From the NCBI RefSeq assembly GCF_040256645.1, contig NZ_CP158281.1, positions 1,116,001 to 1,180,000 of the forward strand: DNA of 64,000 nucleotides, given 5' to 3'. The translations under genes were made by a program, and so were the position numbers. This DNA comes from Brevibacterium sp. CBA3109 (GTDB taxonomy: Bacteria; Actinomycetota; Actinomycetes; Actinomycetales; Brevibacteriaceae). Below are positions 9,533 to 17,755 of the stretch, piece by piece; position 1 is the first letter of the stretch; each line of letters begins with the position of its first letter. The notes beneath the pieces are model-generated. The model saw nothing but the letters and a program-made list of their open reading frames with translations. It searched no databases and was not told where the DNA came from.

Positions 9533-9591
9533 GCCACCTTCCGGGTGCTGCGCAAACCCAGTTAGAGGTTGCCCAGCGCCCGGAAGGTGGC
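9533..9591. other. 59-bp extended stem-loop between two reverse genes
   Basis: Arms 9533-9545 and 9579-9591 are perfectly complementary; pairing continues inward through a GU pair and GCTG/CAGC, giving about 18 pairs. On the reverse strand a CCCTTTTCTC follows. It probably terminates the gene at 9624-10052 upstream of pcrA. Confidence 0.6.
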
Positions 9592-9623
9592 CAAAGGACT
9601 GCGGGAAAGTTGGGACGAGAACT

Positions 9624-10052
9624 TCAGTGGACGAAAACGGCCACCAGCACATTGATGATCGCTCCGGCGAAGACCAGGTGCGCCATCGTCGCCGAGGGGT
9701 TCTTCACCGCTGTCGCGACGGCTCCATCGGTGCCGCCTCCAGCAGGTGCGACATTCGCAGCCGAGCCCGCAGCGAAGGCCTTCTGCTTCTTGTTGCCGAT
9801 GAATGCGAAGACGGTGACGAGAATCGCAATCAGGAGTTTGATGCCGATCTTCATGTGGTTGACGTTGCCGTCACCCATCTCGGCGATCGTGAGCAGGAGA
9901 AGGCCGGTGATCAGCTGAAGGTAGGCGCCGTGCAGCATGCCGGGAGCAACTTTGGGAGAGCGGATGAGAGTAAAATATCCTCCCACGATGATGGCCATTC
10001 CGATGAGGTGGAGGGCAAGTAAAATCTCGCGAAGAATTTCCATACGGTTCAT
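9624..10052 (-). CDS. conserved four-helix membrane protein
   Basis: 142 residues with four hydrophobic segments (about 8-26, 41-58, 68-86 and 121-141) and a Lys-rich loop GNKKQKAF between the third and fourth. The first helix contains LALHLIGMAIIVGGYF, a His-containing pattern seen in actinobacterial proteins of this size. I cannot assign a function. The ATG at 10043 (MEILRE) is an alternative start. It lies upstream of pcrA on the same strand but a strong hairpin separates them. Confidence 0.75.
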   Translation of the reverse strand: MNRMEILREILLALHLIGMAIIVGGYFTLIRSPKVAPGMLHGAYLQLITGLLLLTIAEMGDGNVNHMKIGIKLLIAILVTVFAFIGNKKQKAFAAGSAANVAPAGGGTDGAVATAVKNPSATMAHLVFAGAIINVLVAVFVH

Positions 10053-10106
10053 CGTAGTGGCATGATGGTGTCTCGTGAGCGCGGGCCCTCAACTGGTGCA
10101 CGCTGT

Positions 10107-10178
10107 TCCGCCCTGGTGTAATGGCAGCACGCCGGCCTTTGGAGCCGTGTGGTATAGGTTCGAATCCTATGGGCGGAG
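10107..10178 (+). tRNA. tRNA-Gln (UUG)
   Basis: A 72-base cloverleaf. Acceptor arms TCCGCCC/GGGCGGA pair perfectly, D-stem GTGT/GCAC, anticodon loop CTTTGGA giving anticodon TTG, T-arm ATAGG-TTCGAAT-CCTAT, discriminator G. The outermost anticodon-stem pair is C-T. No CCA is encoded. Confidence 0.96.
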
Positions 10179-10211
10179 CTGGCCCAATCCGACTTGCGAA
10201 GGATTCAACAG

Positions 10212-11669
10212 ATGTCGCAGACCAGACCCATCGCCGTCATCGTTCTGGCCGCAGGCCAGGGCACCCGTATGAAGTCGACCCTGCCGAAGGTCCTGCACCC
10301 GATCGGTGGCCGTTCCCTGCTCCACCACTCGATCGCGGCAGCCGCCGGCGCCGCTCCCGAGCACCTCGTCGTCGTCGTCAGACACGAACGCGACCAGCTC
10401 GTCTCTCATCTCGAATCTCTTCCGATCAATTCCACGCAGACGGTGCTCATCGCCGATCAGGACGAGGTTCCCGGCACCGGCCGCGCCACGGAATGCGCGC
10501 TCACCCAACTGCCCGAGGACCTGTCCGGCACCGTGGTCGTGACCTACGGCGATGTGCCCTTGCTGACTGCTGACACGATCAACAGCCTCGTCGAGGTCCA
10601 CGAATCCTCACACAACGCCGTCACCGTCCTGTCCGCCGAGGTGGACGATCCCTCCGGGTACGGGCGCATCGTCCGTGACGCTTCCGGAGCCCTGCTGCGC
10701 ATCGTCGAGCAGAAGGACGCCAGCGATGATCAGCGCAGCATCAGGGAGATCAACTCCGGCATCTACGCCTTTGACGCCTCGGCGCTGAAAGAGGGTCTGG
10801 GCTCACTGACCACTGACAATGCTCAGGGTGAGAAATACCTCACCGACGTGATCGGATTCTCTCGCGACGCCGGTCAGTCCGTCGCCGCCACCGCCACCCA
10901 GGACCTGTGGCAGGTCGAGGGTGCCAACGACCGTGTGCAGCTGGCCAACCTCGGCAAGGAGCTCAACCGCCGCGTCTGCGAACAGTGGATGCGCGCAGGC
11001 GTGAGCATCATTGACCCTGACACCACCTGGATCGACATGGACGTGTCCCTGGGTGAGGACGTCACGATCCTCCCCGGGGTTCAGCTCCTCGGTGCCACCG
11101 ACATCGGCACCGGCGCCGTCGTCGGTCCCGATTCAACCCTCAAGGACACCGAGGTGGGTGCTGGCGCACAGGTCATACGCACACATTCGGAACTCGCCGT
11201 TGTCGGGCCCCATGCCAAGGTCGGACCGTTCGCCTACCTGCGGCCTGGGACCAACCTCGGCGAGGATGGAAAGATCGGCACCTTCGTGGAGACGAAGAAC
11301 GCCGACATCGGACGCGGGGCGAAGGTGCCGCACCTGTCCTACGTCGGCGATGCCGAGATCGGCGAGGGTTCCAACATCGGTGCCGCATCGGTCTTCGTCA
11401 ACTACGACGGTGTCAACAAGCACCGCACCGTCGTCGGAAAGCACGCACGCATGGGCGCAGACAACATGTACGTTGCCCCTGTCACGGTAGGCGACGGCGC
11501 CTACTCCGGTGCGAGCACAACGGTGCGCAAAGATGTCCCTGTGGGAGCGCTTGCCATGACCGTGGCGCCACAGCGTAACCTGGAGGGCTGGGTCGTCAGC
11601 AACCGCCCCGGCACACCTGCAGCGCAGGCAGCCGAGGCCGCATCTGAAGGGGAACCGGCAAGTGAATGA
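10212..11669 (+). CDS. glmU: bifunctional GlcNAc-1-P uridyltransferase/glucosamine-1-P acetyltransferase GlmU
   Basis: 485 residues. It makes UDP-GlcNAc for peptidoglycan in two steps. The N-terminal nucleotidyltransferase carries LAAGQGTRMKSTLPKVLHP, and the C-terminal part is the hexapeptide left-handed beta-helix (repeats of the I-G-x-x-A type) with the acetyltransferase KTRRK-region equivalent in VETKNADIG and YDGVNKHRT. The start at 10212 is chosen because GAAGGA stands eight bases upstream; the in-frame ATG 18 bases earlier lacks one. It overlaps prs by eight bases. Confidence 0.97.
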   Translation: MSQTRPIAVIVLAAGQGTRMKSTLPKVLHPIGGRSLLHHSIAAAAGAAPEHLVVVVRHERDQLVSHLESLPINSTQTVLIADQDEVPGTGRATECALTQLPEDLSGTVVVTYGDVPLLTADTINSLVEVHESSHNAVTVLSAEVDDPSGYGRIVRDASGALLRIVEQKDASDDQRSIREINSGIYAFDASALKEGLGSLTTDNAQGEKYLTDVIGFSRDAGQSVAATATQDLWQVEGANDRVQLANLGKELNRRVCEQWMRAGVSIIDPDTTWIDMDVSLGEDVTILPGVQLLGATDIGTGAVVGPDSTLKDTEVGAGAQVIRTHSELAVVGPHAKVGPFAYLRPGTNLGEDGKIGTFVETKNADIGRGAKVPHLSYVGDAEIGEGSNIGAASVFVNYDGVNKHRTVVGKHARMGADNMYVAPVTVGDGAYSGASTTVRKDVPVGALAMTVAPQRNLEGWVVSNRPGTPAAQAAEAASEGEPASE

Positions 11670-12633
11670 AATTACGACGGCGGGCGAAAAGAAGCTCGTC
11701 CTGGTCAGCGGGCGCGCGAACAATGAGCTTGCTGAGCAAGTCGCTGAGAACCTGGGGACAGAACTTCTCCCCACTGACATTTACAACTTTGCCAATGGAG
11801 AGATCTACGTCCGGTTCTCCGAATCGGTCCGCGGCTGTGACGTCTTCGTCCTCCAGTCGCACTGTGCACCCATCAACGAATGGCTGATGGAGCAGCTCAT
11901 CATGGTCGACGCGCTCAAGCGTGCATCGGCCAAGAGGATCACGGTCATCGCACCGTTCTTCCCCTACGCCCGGCAGGACAAGAAGCACCGTGGACGGGAG
12001 CCCATTTCGGCTCGCCTCGTGGCCGATCTCTACAAGACAGCCGGTGCCGACCGCATCATCGCCGTGGACCTGCACACCGCGCAGATCCAGGGCTACTTCG
12101 ACGGGCCGGTCGATCACCTCATCGCGATGCCGATCCTCGCCGGCTACGTCAAGGACAAGTATCCGACCGATCTGGCCGTGGTCTCACCGGACGCCGGCCG
12201 TATCAAGGTCGCGGAGAACTGGTCGAACTCCCTGGGCGGAGTGCCGCTGGCCTTCATCCATAAGACTCGTGACATCACGCGCCCGAATGAGACCAAGGCC
12301 AACCGCGTCGTCGGTGAGGTCGAGGGCCGCACCTGTGTCCTCGTCGATGACATGATCGACACGGGCGGCACGATCGTCCAGGCCGCCGACGCCTGCATGG
12401 CAGCCGGAGCCACCGGAGTCATTGTGGTCTCGACGCACGCGGTGTTCTCCGGCCCGGCCGTCGAGCGTCTGTCGAACTCCGTTGCGCAGGAGGTCATCGT
12501 GACGAACACGCTGCCGCTGACCGAGGACAAGATGTTCGACAAGCTCACCGTGCTGTCGATCGCTCCGCTGATCGCCCGCGCCGTGCACGAGGTCTTCGAG
12601 GACGGATCGGTCACCAGCCTCTTCGAGGTCTGA
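11662..12633 (+). CDS. prs: ribose-phosphate pyrophosphokinase
   Basis: 323 residues from a GTG start with GAAGGGG upstream inside glmU. It makes PRPP from ribose-5-phosphate and ATP. The metal and ATP-binding flexible loop region PYARQDKKHRGREPIS, the VDLHTAQIQGYF segment and the PRPP-binding CVLVDDMIDTGGTI are all intact. The eight-base overlap with glmU implies translational coupling, as in other actinobacteria. A strong terminator follows. Confidence 0.97.
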   Translation: MNEITTAGEKKLVLVSGRANNELAEQVAENLGTELLPTDIYNFANGEIYVRFSESVRGCDVFVLQSHCAPINEWLMEQLIMVDALKRASAKRITVIAPFFPYARQDKKHRGREPISARLVADLYKTAGADRIIAVDLHTAQIQGYFDGPVDHLIAMPILAGYVKDKYPTDLAVVSPDAGRIKVAENWSNSLGGVPLAFIHKTRDITRPNETKANRVVGEVEGRTCVLVDDMIDTGGTIVQAADACMAAGATGVIVVSTHAVFSGPAVERLSNSVAQEVIVTNTLPLTEDKMFDKLTVLSIAPLIARAVHEVFEDGSVTSLFEV

Positions 12634-12663
12634 GCTACCTTTCCCGGCATTCCAGCTGATTCG

Positions 12664-12700
12664 AACCCCGAGCCGATCTTTCGGCTCGGGGTTTGTTCTG
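12664..12700 (+). terminator. terminator of glmU-prs
   Basis: A 13-bp perfect stem (12664-12676 with 12681-12693), TCTT loop and TTTGTTCT tail. Confidence 0.9.
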
Positions 12701-12717
12701 TGGTGTGGAGTTCGATC

Positions 12718-12723
12718 TACACT
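12718..12723 (+). promoter_or_regulatory. -10 box of the alpha/beta hydrolase gene
   Basis: TACACT with a possible TTGTTC at 12693 (19-base spacer, overlapping the terminator tail). The transcript would carry a ~24-base leader with a GAAGGGA ribosome site. Confidence 0.45.
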
Positions 12724-12753
12724 GGAGACAACTGAGTGAAGGGAACCGTGACG

Positions 12754-13776
12754 ATGTCGTCCCACGATTACAACCGGTACCGGGTGAGCGTCTTCGGCGG
12801 TGAACTGTCCGTCGGCGTCTGGGAACCTGTGGCCTACGGGCCCGGTCGCGTTCCCACCGTGTGCGTCATCCACGGCATCACCTCGAACCATCTGTTCTTC
12901 GCCGGTCTCGCCTCGGCGCTGCCCGGGGTGCGCATCATCGGTCCCGACCTGCGCGGACGTGCAGACTCTCGTCTGCTGGGTGGACCGTTTGGGATGAAGG
13001 CCCATGCCGAAGACGTCCTCGTCGCCATCGACACCTTCGCCGATCCTGGGCCGGTCACACTGGCCGGACATTCCATGGGCGGGTTCGTCGCCATGACAGT
13101 GGCCGGTATGGGCGCCGGTGTCGGTTCCGACACCGAGGTGGCCGACCGTTTCCATGGCCCCGTCCTCATCGACGGAGGGCTGCCCTTGCCAGTGCCACCG
13201 GCCGGGGGAGACGAAGCCACAGAAGCCCCCGACGATCTCAACGACCATGATCTCGAAACCGATGACCTCATCGCCGCGGTGCTCGGGCCCGCCGCCGAAC
13301 GACTGTCGATGTCATTTGCCTCGGTCGAAGAGTACCTCGCGTTCTTCGCCGCACATCCGGCCTTCGTCGATGGCCTCGACACTGTGGCCACTGAGAGCTT
13401 CGTCTACGATCTCGCGGCCAAAGACGATCACAGTTTCCAACCTTCGACATCCATCGAGGCGATGCAGGCCGACGCGGCGGACATGTACTCCGGCGGCGCC
13501 TACCAGAACGCATTGGACCAGATCATGAGCAGCCAGCGGCGCCAGTCCGAAGTGACCTTCCTCTTCGCCGAACGTGACCTCGTCGCGTCCGAGCCCGGTC
13601 TCTACCCACCGGAACTGGTGGCCTCCTACCGGCAACGGTGGGAGGACCTGACAGTCATTGAGGTGCCCGGCACGAATCATTACGACATCCTGCTCACGGA
13701 GACAGGCATCGATGCCTGCGCTGAGGCTGTGACCGCCCGACTTGGCGCCACCGATGAAGGTGGCCTAGAATCATAG
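12754..13776 (+). CDS. alpha/beta-hydrolase family protein
   Basis: 340 residues. The fold signature is clear: the oxyanion HGITSN after strand 3, the nucleophile elbow AGHSMGG, and a C-terminal histidine in GTNHYDIL; an acidic residue in LFAERDLVA may complete the triad. A long cap insert lies between about residues 140 and 270. The substrate cannot be told; esterase or lactonase are both possible. The ATG at 12754 has the better distance (nine bases) from GAAGGGA than the GTG at 12748. It sits between prs and rplY, a position with no counterpart in the mycobacterial order. Confidence 0.88.
   Translation: MSSHDYNRYRVSVFGGELSVGVWEPVAYGPGRVPTVCVIHGITSNHLFFAGLASALPGVRIIGPDLRGRADSRLLGGPFGMKAHAEDVLVAIDTFADPGPVTLAGHSMGGFVAMTVAGMGAGVGSDTEVADRFHGPVLIDGGLPLPVPPAGGDEATEAPDDLNDHDLETDDLIAAVLGPAAERLSMSFASVEEYLAFFAAHPAFVDGLDTVATESFVYDLAAKDDHSFQPSTSIEAMQADAADMYSGGAYQNALDQIMSSQRRQSEVTFLFAERDLVASEPGLYPPELVASYRQRWEDLTVIEVPGTNHYDILLTETGIDACAEAVTARLGATDEGGLES
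13742..13771 (+). promoter_or_regulatory. promoter of rplY (ctc)
   Basis: TTGGCG (13742) and TAGAAT (13766) with an 18-base spacer, inside the 3' end of the hydrolase gene. It gives a leader of ~155 bases before rplY. Confidence 0.5.
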
Positions 13777-13791
13777 GGTTGCCTCGGCGAG

Positions 13792-13807
13792 GGAAACACT
13801 TGTTTCC
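13792..13807 (+). promoter_or_regulatory. palindrome GGAAACA-CT-TGTTTCC
   Basis: A perfect 7+7 inverted repeat about 20 bases downstream of the predicted rplY transcription start. It could be an operator or a short leader hairpin. Confidence 0.4.
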
Positions 13808-13933
13808 GTGATCGACGCGGTCCTGACCCACAACGCTGACCGGCCCTTCGGAGCCGATTTGAGTCAGTGCAGTGTGGTTGAAGGCTGTTTCGCCGTGGTG
13901 CTTGCAAGATAAGTACACCACGAAGGAGAGAAA

Positions 13934-14569
13934 ATGGCTGACTTCAAACTCATCGCCGAACCCCGCAATGAATTCGGCAAGGGCGCTGCCCGCCGGACTC
14001 GCCGCGCTGGACGCATCCCCGCAGTCGTCTACGGACACGGTGGAGATCCTGTGCACATCTCGATTGATGGCCACGCCACCATGATGGCACTCAAGCACGC
14101 CAACGCCCTCTTCGAGATCGAAAGCACCGACGGTGCCAAGAACGTTCTCGCAATCGCTCGCGACGTGCAGACTGATCCGGTCACTCGCCAGATCGAGCAC
14201 CTTGACCTGATCATCGTCAAGCGCGGCGAAAAGGTCGAGGTCGACGTTCCAGTCCACATCATCGGCGAATCCGTTCCGGGCACCATGGTGCAGCAGGAAG
14301 AGTCGACGATCCTCATCAAGGCCGACGCCACCAAGCTGCCTGAGTACATCGAGGTCACCGTCGATGGTCGCGCCGCCGGCGAGCACGTTCTGGCCGGACA
14401 GGTCGAGCTGGCTTCGGGTGTCGAACTCGCTGCCGATCCCGAACTTCTCGTCGTCAACGTTTCGGAAGAAGCCGAGATGGACACCGAGTCGGATGCAGAC
14501 GAGACCGACGAAGAGTCGACCGAGGAGTCGGCCGAGGACTCAGCAGCGGAGAAGTCCGAGGACGAGTGA
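13934..14569 (+). CDS. rplY: 50S ribosomal protein L25/general stress protein Ctc
   Basis: 211 residues: the N-terminal L25 domain binding 5S rRNA (FKLIAEPRNEFGKGAARRTRR) to about residue 92, the TL5/Ctc C-terminal beta domain to ~185 and a highly acidic Glu/Asp/Ser tail. The length fits the Ctc type rather than short L25. AAGGAGAG stands eight bases before the ATG. It is followed by pth, as in most bacteria, but a terminator lies between. Confidence 0.96.
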   Translation: MADFKLIAEPRNEFGKGAARRTRRAGRIPAVVYGHGGDPVHISIDGHATMMALKHANALFEIESTDGAKNVLAIARDVQTDPVTRQIEHLDLIIVKRGEKVEVDVPVHIIGESVPGTMVQQEESTILIKADATKLPEYIEVTVDGRAAGEHVLAGQVELASGVELAADPELLVVNVSEEAEMDTESDADETDEESTEESAEDSAAEKSEDE

Positions 14570-14616
14570 CCTCGACTTCTTCCGTCTGCGCCCAGCATCT
14601 GGGCACAGCCTGAGGC

Positions 14617-14662
14617 ACGAATTCGGTGGGTCGTTGCAGAAGCGGCCCACCGAATTCGTTCT
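14617..14662 (+). terminator. terminator between rplY and pth
   Basis: Fourteen perfect pairs (14617-14630 with 14646-14659), 15-base loop, then TTCTG. The U-tract is short. Confidence 0.7.
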
Positions 14663-14742
14663 GTGAACACGCAAGGTGTGGGGCATCCTGGCTGACCGGA
14701 CAACCTCGATGAGCAGCGAGAAAGAACGAGCGAAGGACGACG

Positions 14743-15342
14743 ATGACGAATGAGGCATGGCTGGTCTTCGGCCTGGGCAATCCTGGCCCCAGATACGAAT
14801 CGACCCGACACAACATCGGACAGATGGTCATTGCCGAACTCGCACACCGTATCGGCGTCAATCTGACGCGAACCAAACTGCGTTCCAACGTCGGCACGTC
14901 CCGACTGCCTTCAGGCTCAGTTCCCGGGGTTCCGGGGCCACGAGTGGTGCTCGCAACGTCGACGGGCTATATGAACGAATCCGGCGGCCCGGTCAGGCAA
15001 CTGGCCGATTTCTATTCGATCGACACCGACCGGATCATCGCCGTCCACGACGACGTGGACATTGCCTTCGACTCGATCAAGGCCAAGGTGGGCGGGGGAG
15101 AGGGCGGACACAACGGACTGCGGTCGATGACATCGGCGCTGGGGACGAAGAACTATCCCCGCATCCGTGCCGGCGTCGGACGTCCCATGGGGCGTCAGGA
15201 CACTGCAGACTACGTTCTCAAACCCTTCTCCAAGGACGAACGCGCAACACTGCCGATGTTCATCTCGGATATCGCAGATGCCGTCGAGATGTACATCGTC
15301 GAGGGGTTGGAGAAAGTGCAGCTCGAATACCACTCGAAATGA
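14743..15342 (+). CDS. pth: peptidyl-tRNA hydrolase
   Basis: 199 residues. It releases tRNA from stalled peptidyl-tRNA. The signature FGLGNPGPRYESTRHNIG contains the catalytic His23; Asn and Asp sites follow in GYMNESGG and VHDDVDI, and the GGGEGGHNGLRS loop is complete. GAAGGACG precedes the ATG. Its end is eight bases from the convergent rhomboid gene. Confidence 0.97.
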   Translation: MTNEAWLVFGLGNPGPRYESTRHNIGQMVIAELAHRIGVNLTRTKLRSNVGTSRLPSGSVPGVPGPRVVLATSTGYMNESGGPVRQLADFYSIDTDRIIAVHDDVDIAFDSIKAKVGGGEGGHNGLRSMTSALGTKNYPRIRAGVGRPMGRQDTADYVLKPFSKDERATLPMFISDIADAVEMYIVEGLEKVQLEYHSK

Positions 15343-15350
15343 CAGTGTCA

Positions 15351-16103
15351 TCATCGCTCAGACGCCGGTCGCTTCTCAGACGGGCGACTCGGACGCCTGC
15401 GGTGGATGAACCAGGCTGCGAAGATGCCTCCGGCGAAGCCGAACAGATGCCCCTGCCAGGAGATCCCATTGGCCTGCGGCATCATCCCGAACACCATGGA
15501 CGCGCCGTAGGTGATGAAGACGAAGAAGCCGATGGTGAAGTAGACGATCTTGCGGAGCACGTCGTCGGTGAACCAGGTGCGCACGGCCAAGTAGCCGAAG
15601 AAGCCGAAGACGATGCCAGAGGCTCCGACGATGTGCTGACCAACCGGCAGCGTCGTCAGCCAGGCTCCGAGCCCGGACACCACGGCCGTGATGACGGTGA
15701 CGAGCCAGAATCGCCGTGCCCCCTCGATGGCGATGCACAGGCCGAGAATGAGGAAGGGGAACGTGTTGGCCGTGAGGTGCCCGTATCCCGAGTGCAGGAG
15801 GGGAGACGTGATCACCCCGTAGAGGGACAGCGGGTTCCAGGACGCCAGGCTGAACATGTCGAGATCAGCGGGCAGGATGGTGTCGACGATCTCAATGACC
15901 CACATGATCGCCAGCAGGACGAGAACAGGGACGAATCGCGAGAAGCGGTGATCGCGACTGACGGTGGTCCGCAAGTTGGCGATCTTAGGTTGTCCTGAGT
16001 GTGGGTGACCGCCTGACCTGGGTGAATCGGGGGCAGTTGATTCTTTGCCGAAGATGAACTGGGATTCTTCAGCGGTGAAGCGAGGGGACTGGTCGGGGCT
16101 CAT
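15351..16103 (-). CDS. rhomboid-family intramembrane serine protease
   Basis: 250 residues: a soluble N-terminus of ~55 residues, then about six membrane helices. All rhomboid marks are visible: HSGYGHLTAN (the HxxxN oxyanion motif), the nucleophile in GASGIVFG and the catalytic His in WQGHLFGFAGG. The protein should cleave single-pass membrane substrates; the substrate is unknown. The start ATG has GACAAT exactly six bases before it, which suggests a leaderless transcript. Confidence 0.93.
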   Translation of the reverse strand: MSPDQSPRFTAEESQFIFGKESTAPDSPRSGGHPHSGQPKIANLRTTVSRDHRFSRFVPVLVLLAIMWVIEIVDTILPADLDMFSLASWNPLSLYGVITSPLLHSGYGHLTANTFPFLILGLCIAIEGARRFWLVTVITAVVSGLGAWLTTLPVGQHIVGASGIVFGFFGYLAVRTWFTDDVLRKIVYFTIGFFVFITYGASMVFGMMPQANGISWQGHLFGFAGGIFAAWFIHRRRPSRPSEKRPASER

Positions 16104-16109
16104 GCTTCA

Positions 16110-16115
16110 ATTGTC
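16110..16115 (-). promoter_or_regulatory. possible -10 box for leaderless rhomboid gene
   Basis: GACAAT, six bases (tgaagc), ATG. It lacks the T at position 1 of the -10 box, but the same hexamer and spacing recur before the GTG at 35787. Confidence 0.4.
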
Positions 16116-16209
16116 GGTGATGAAGCTTGGAGAACGCCGAAGAACCGGGACCTGCGGACAATCGTTTCCGATCCGTTAGTCCCGTTACGGTCTTGAGATC
16201 TCCGGTGCC

Positions 16210-17667
16210 TCAGTCCACCGCAGTGCTGCCGAGTCGCTCGTTGTTCTCGTCCACGGCTTCGACGACGATCCGGGAGCCGGCGGGCGTGATGTCAGCCGCG
16301 GTTTCGAAGCCCGTGCGATCCACGACTGCGGTCTCCTCAAGCTGCTCCTCGCTGTCGCCGCTGAGGATGCGCCAGGCCGCGACGCTGCTCGCTCCGTTCC
16401 AGCTCATGTGCACCCGAGTGATGCCCTCACCCGGTTCGGACTTCGTCGCCGTGGGCGGTGCTGACGGGGTCGCCTGCCAGGCGAGGCGGTAGGCCCGATA
16501 ATTCGAGCCGCCCGTGAAAGTGGCATCGTAGAGCAGCTTGCCATCGTTGGTGAATTCCGAGAAGTAGGGTTCGGAGCCCCAGCCGATGAACACATTGCCG
16601 TTGTCGAGTTCCTGCAGATTGCCTTGGCTTCCCGATGAGCGATCGTCGGGGGCTGGGTACTCGGTGTCGACAGTGGCCTTCTTCGTGTCCTCATCGACGT
16701 CGAGGCGCAGCCCTCGTGTCTCGCCGAGGCGGGGCGCGGCATGGTTGTCGAAGAGGGTGATCGTGCCGTCGTCGCGGCGGATGGCGTCGTGCTGCCAGGC
16801 GAAGGTCGCACCCTCGCCCATCTCGAAGTCGCTGGCAGATCCGCCCAGCACCCAGTTCAGGTCGGTTGTCTTCCGGTCGAGCTGGTAGATCGCATGGGTG
16901 TTGCGGGCGGAGACGAGCAGGGAATCACCGTCGTCTTCGGACACCGAATTCACATGGATGTAGTCGAAGGGCTCTTCCTCTGTGCCTTCGCCGTCTTTGA
17001 GTTTCGACTGTGTCTGGTCGATGGGAACGTCGTCGAGCGATCGCCATTCGACAACGGGATCTCCGGAGTCGATGTCGACCTCCTGGACCACTCCCTCCCA
17101 GGCCCAGCCGTCCTTCGGGCCGCCGACGGAGCTGAGATCCGTTTGGGTCTTGATGTAGGAGAGAAGGAGCATCGTTCCGTCGTCGGTGATCGTCGTGTCG
17201 TGCAGATCGACGGTCTTGTGGGCTATATCCCCGCCCATGCCAACACGTGCGATCTCGTTGTAGCTGTCGTCGAGCATGACAACCTCACCGGCGGTGTGGG
17301 GAGTCTCGGCCAACCCCTCCCACCAGGTGAGAACGGGTTCGTCCTTGTACTCCTGGACCCGCAGGTCCCACATCTGGCCTGAACCCTGCCGGATCCAGAC
17401 CGGCTCTCCGGCCGAGTCGAGGATGAGTCCGCCGACCCAGGACTCCTCGTCATCGCCAGTTTGGCCCTTGGGGGCGAGGAACGTCTTGAGATCATTCTCT
17501 TCTTCGGGCGGCTGAGAGTTGACGTCGATGTCGAACTTCGGCGGGTCCAGGTCGGGCCTGGTCTGGAAGTCCCAGTGTTCGGGTTGTGGGACTTCTTCTT
17601 CGGCGGCGCATCCTGACAGGAGCAGCGCCGCGGCCGCCACAGATGCGAACAGGGTCCGGTTAGACAT
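16210..17667 (-). CDS. arylsulfotransferase (ASST)-family lipoprotein
   Basis: 485 residues. A short signal peptide with lipobox LLLSGC puts the acylated Cys at about residue 20, so the protein is anchored outside the membrane. The body is a beta-propeller-type arylsulfotransferase_2 family protein: DLHDTTITDDGTMLLL, DYIHVNSVSEDDGDSLLVSARN, AWQHDAIRRDDGTITLFDN and NGNVFIGWGSEPYFSEF repeat blade signatures. Such proteins are abundant in actinobacteria, but sulfotransferase activity is unproven for most. The lipobox fixes the start at 17667. It is divergent from mfd. Confidence 0.88.
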   Translation of the reverse strand: MSNRTLFASVAAAALLLSGCAAEEEVPQPEHWDFQTRPDLDPPKFDIDVNSQPPEEENDLKTFLAPKGQTGDDEESWVGGLILDSAGEPVWIRQGSGQMWDLRVQEYKDEPVLTWWEGLAETPHTAGEVVMLDDSYNEIARVGMGGDIAHKTVDLHDTTITDDGTMLLLSYIKTQTDLSSVGGPKDGWAWEGVVQEVDIDSGDPVVEWRSLDDVPIDQTQSKLKDGEGTEEEPFDYIHVNSVSEDDGDSLLVSARNTHAIYQLDRKTTDLNWVLGGSASDFEMGEGATFAWQHDAIRRDDGTITLFDNHAAPRLGETRGLRLDVDEDTKKATVDTEYPAPDDRSSGSQGNLQELDNGNVFIGWGSEPYFSEFTNDGKLLYDATFTGGSNYRAYRLAWQATPSAPPTATKSEPGEGITRVHMSWNGASSVAAWRILSGDSEEQLEETAVVDRTGFETAADITPAGSRIVVEAVDENNERLGSTAVD

Positions 17668-17743
17668 GTCATCATCTTCACACGTTTCCACGAAGAGTGG
17701 TTGGAGTCTGGTCGCCGCAATTTCTCGTGTCAGGCCGGTGGCC

Positions 17744-17749
17744 TAGAAT
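17744..17749 (+). promoter_or_regulatory. -10 box for leaderless mfd
   Basis: TAGAAT, six bases (tgcatg), GTG at 17756. The ATG at 17753 would lie upstream of the predicted transcription start. Confidence 0.55.
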
Positions 17750-17755
17750 TGCATG

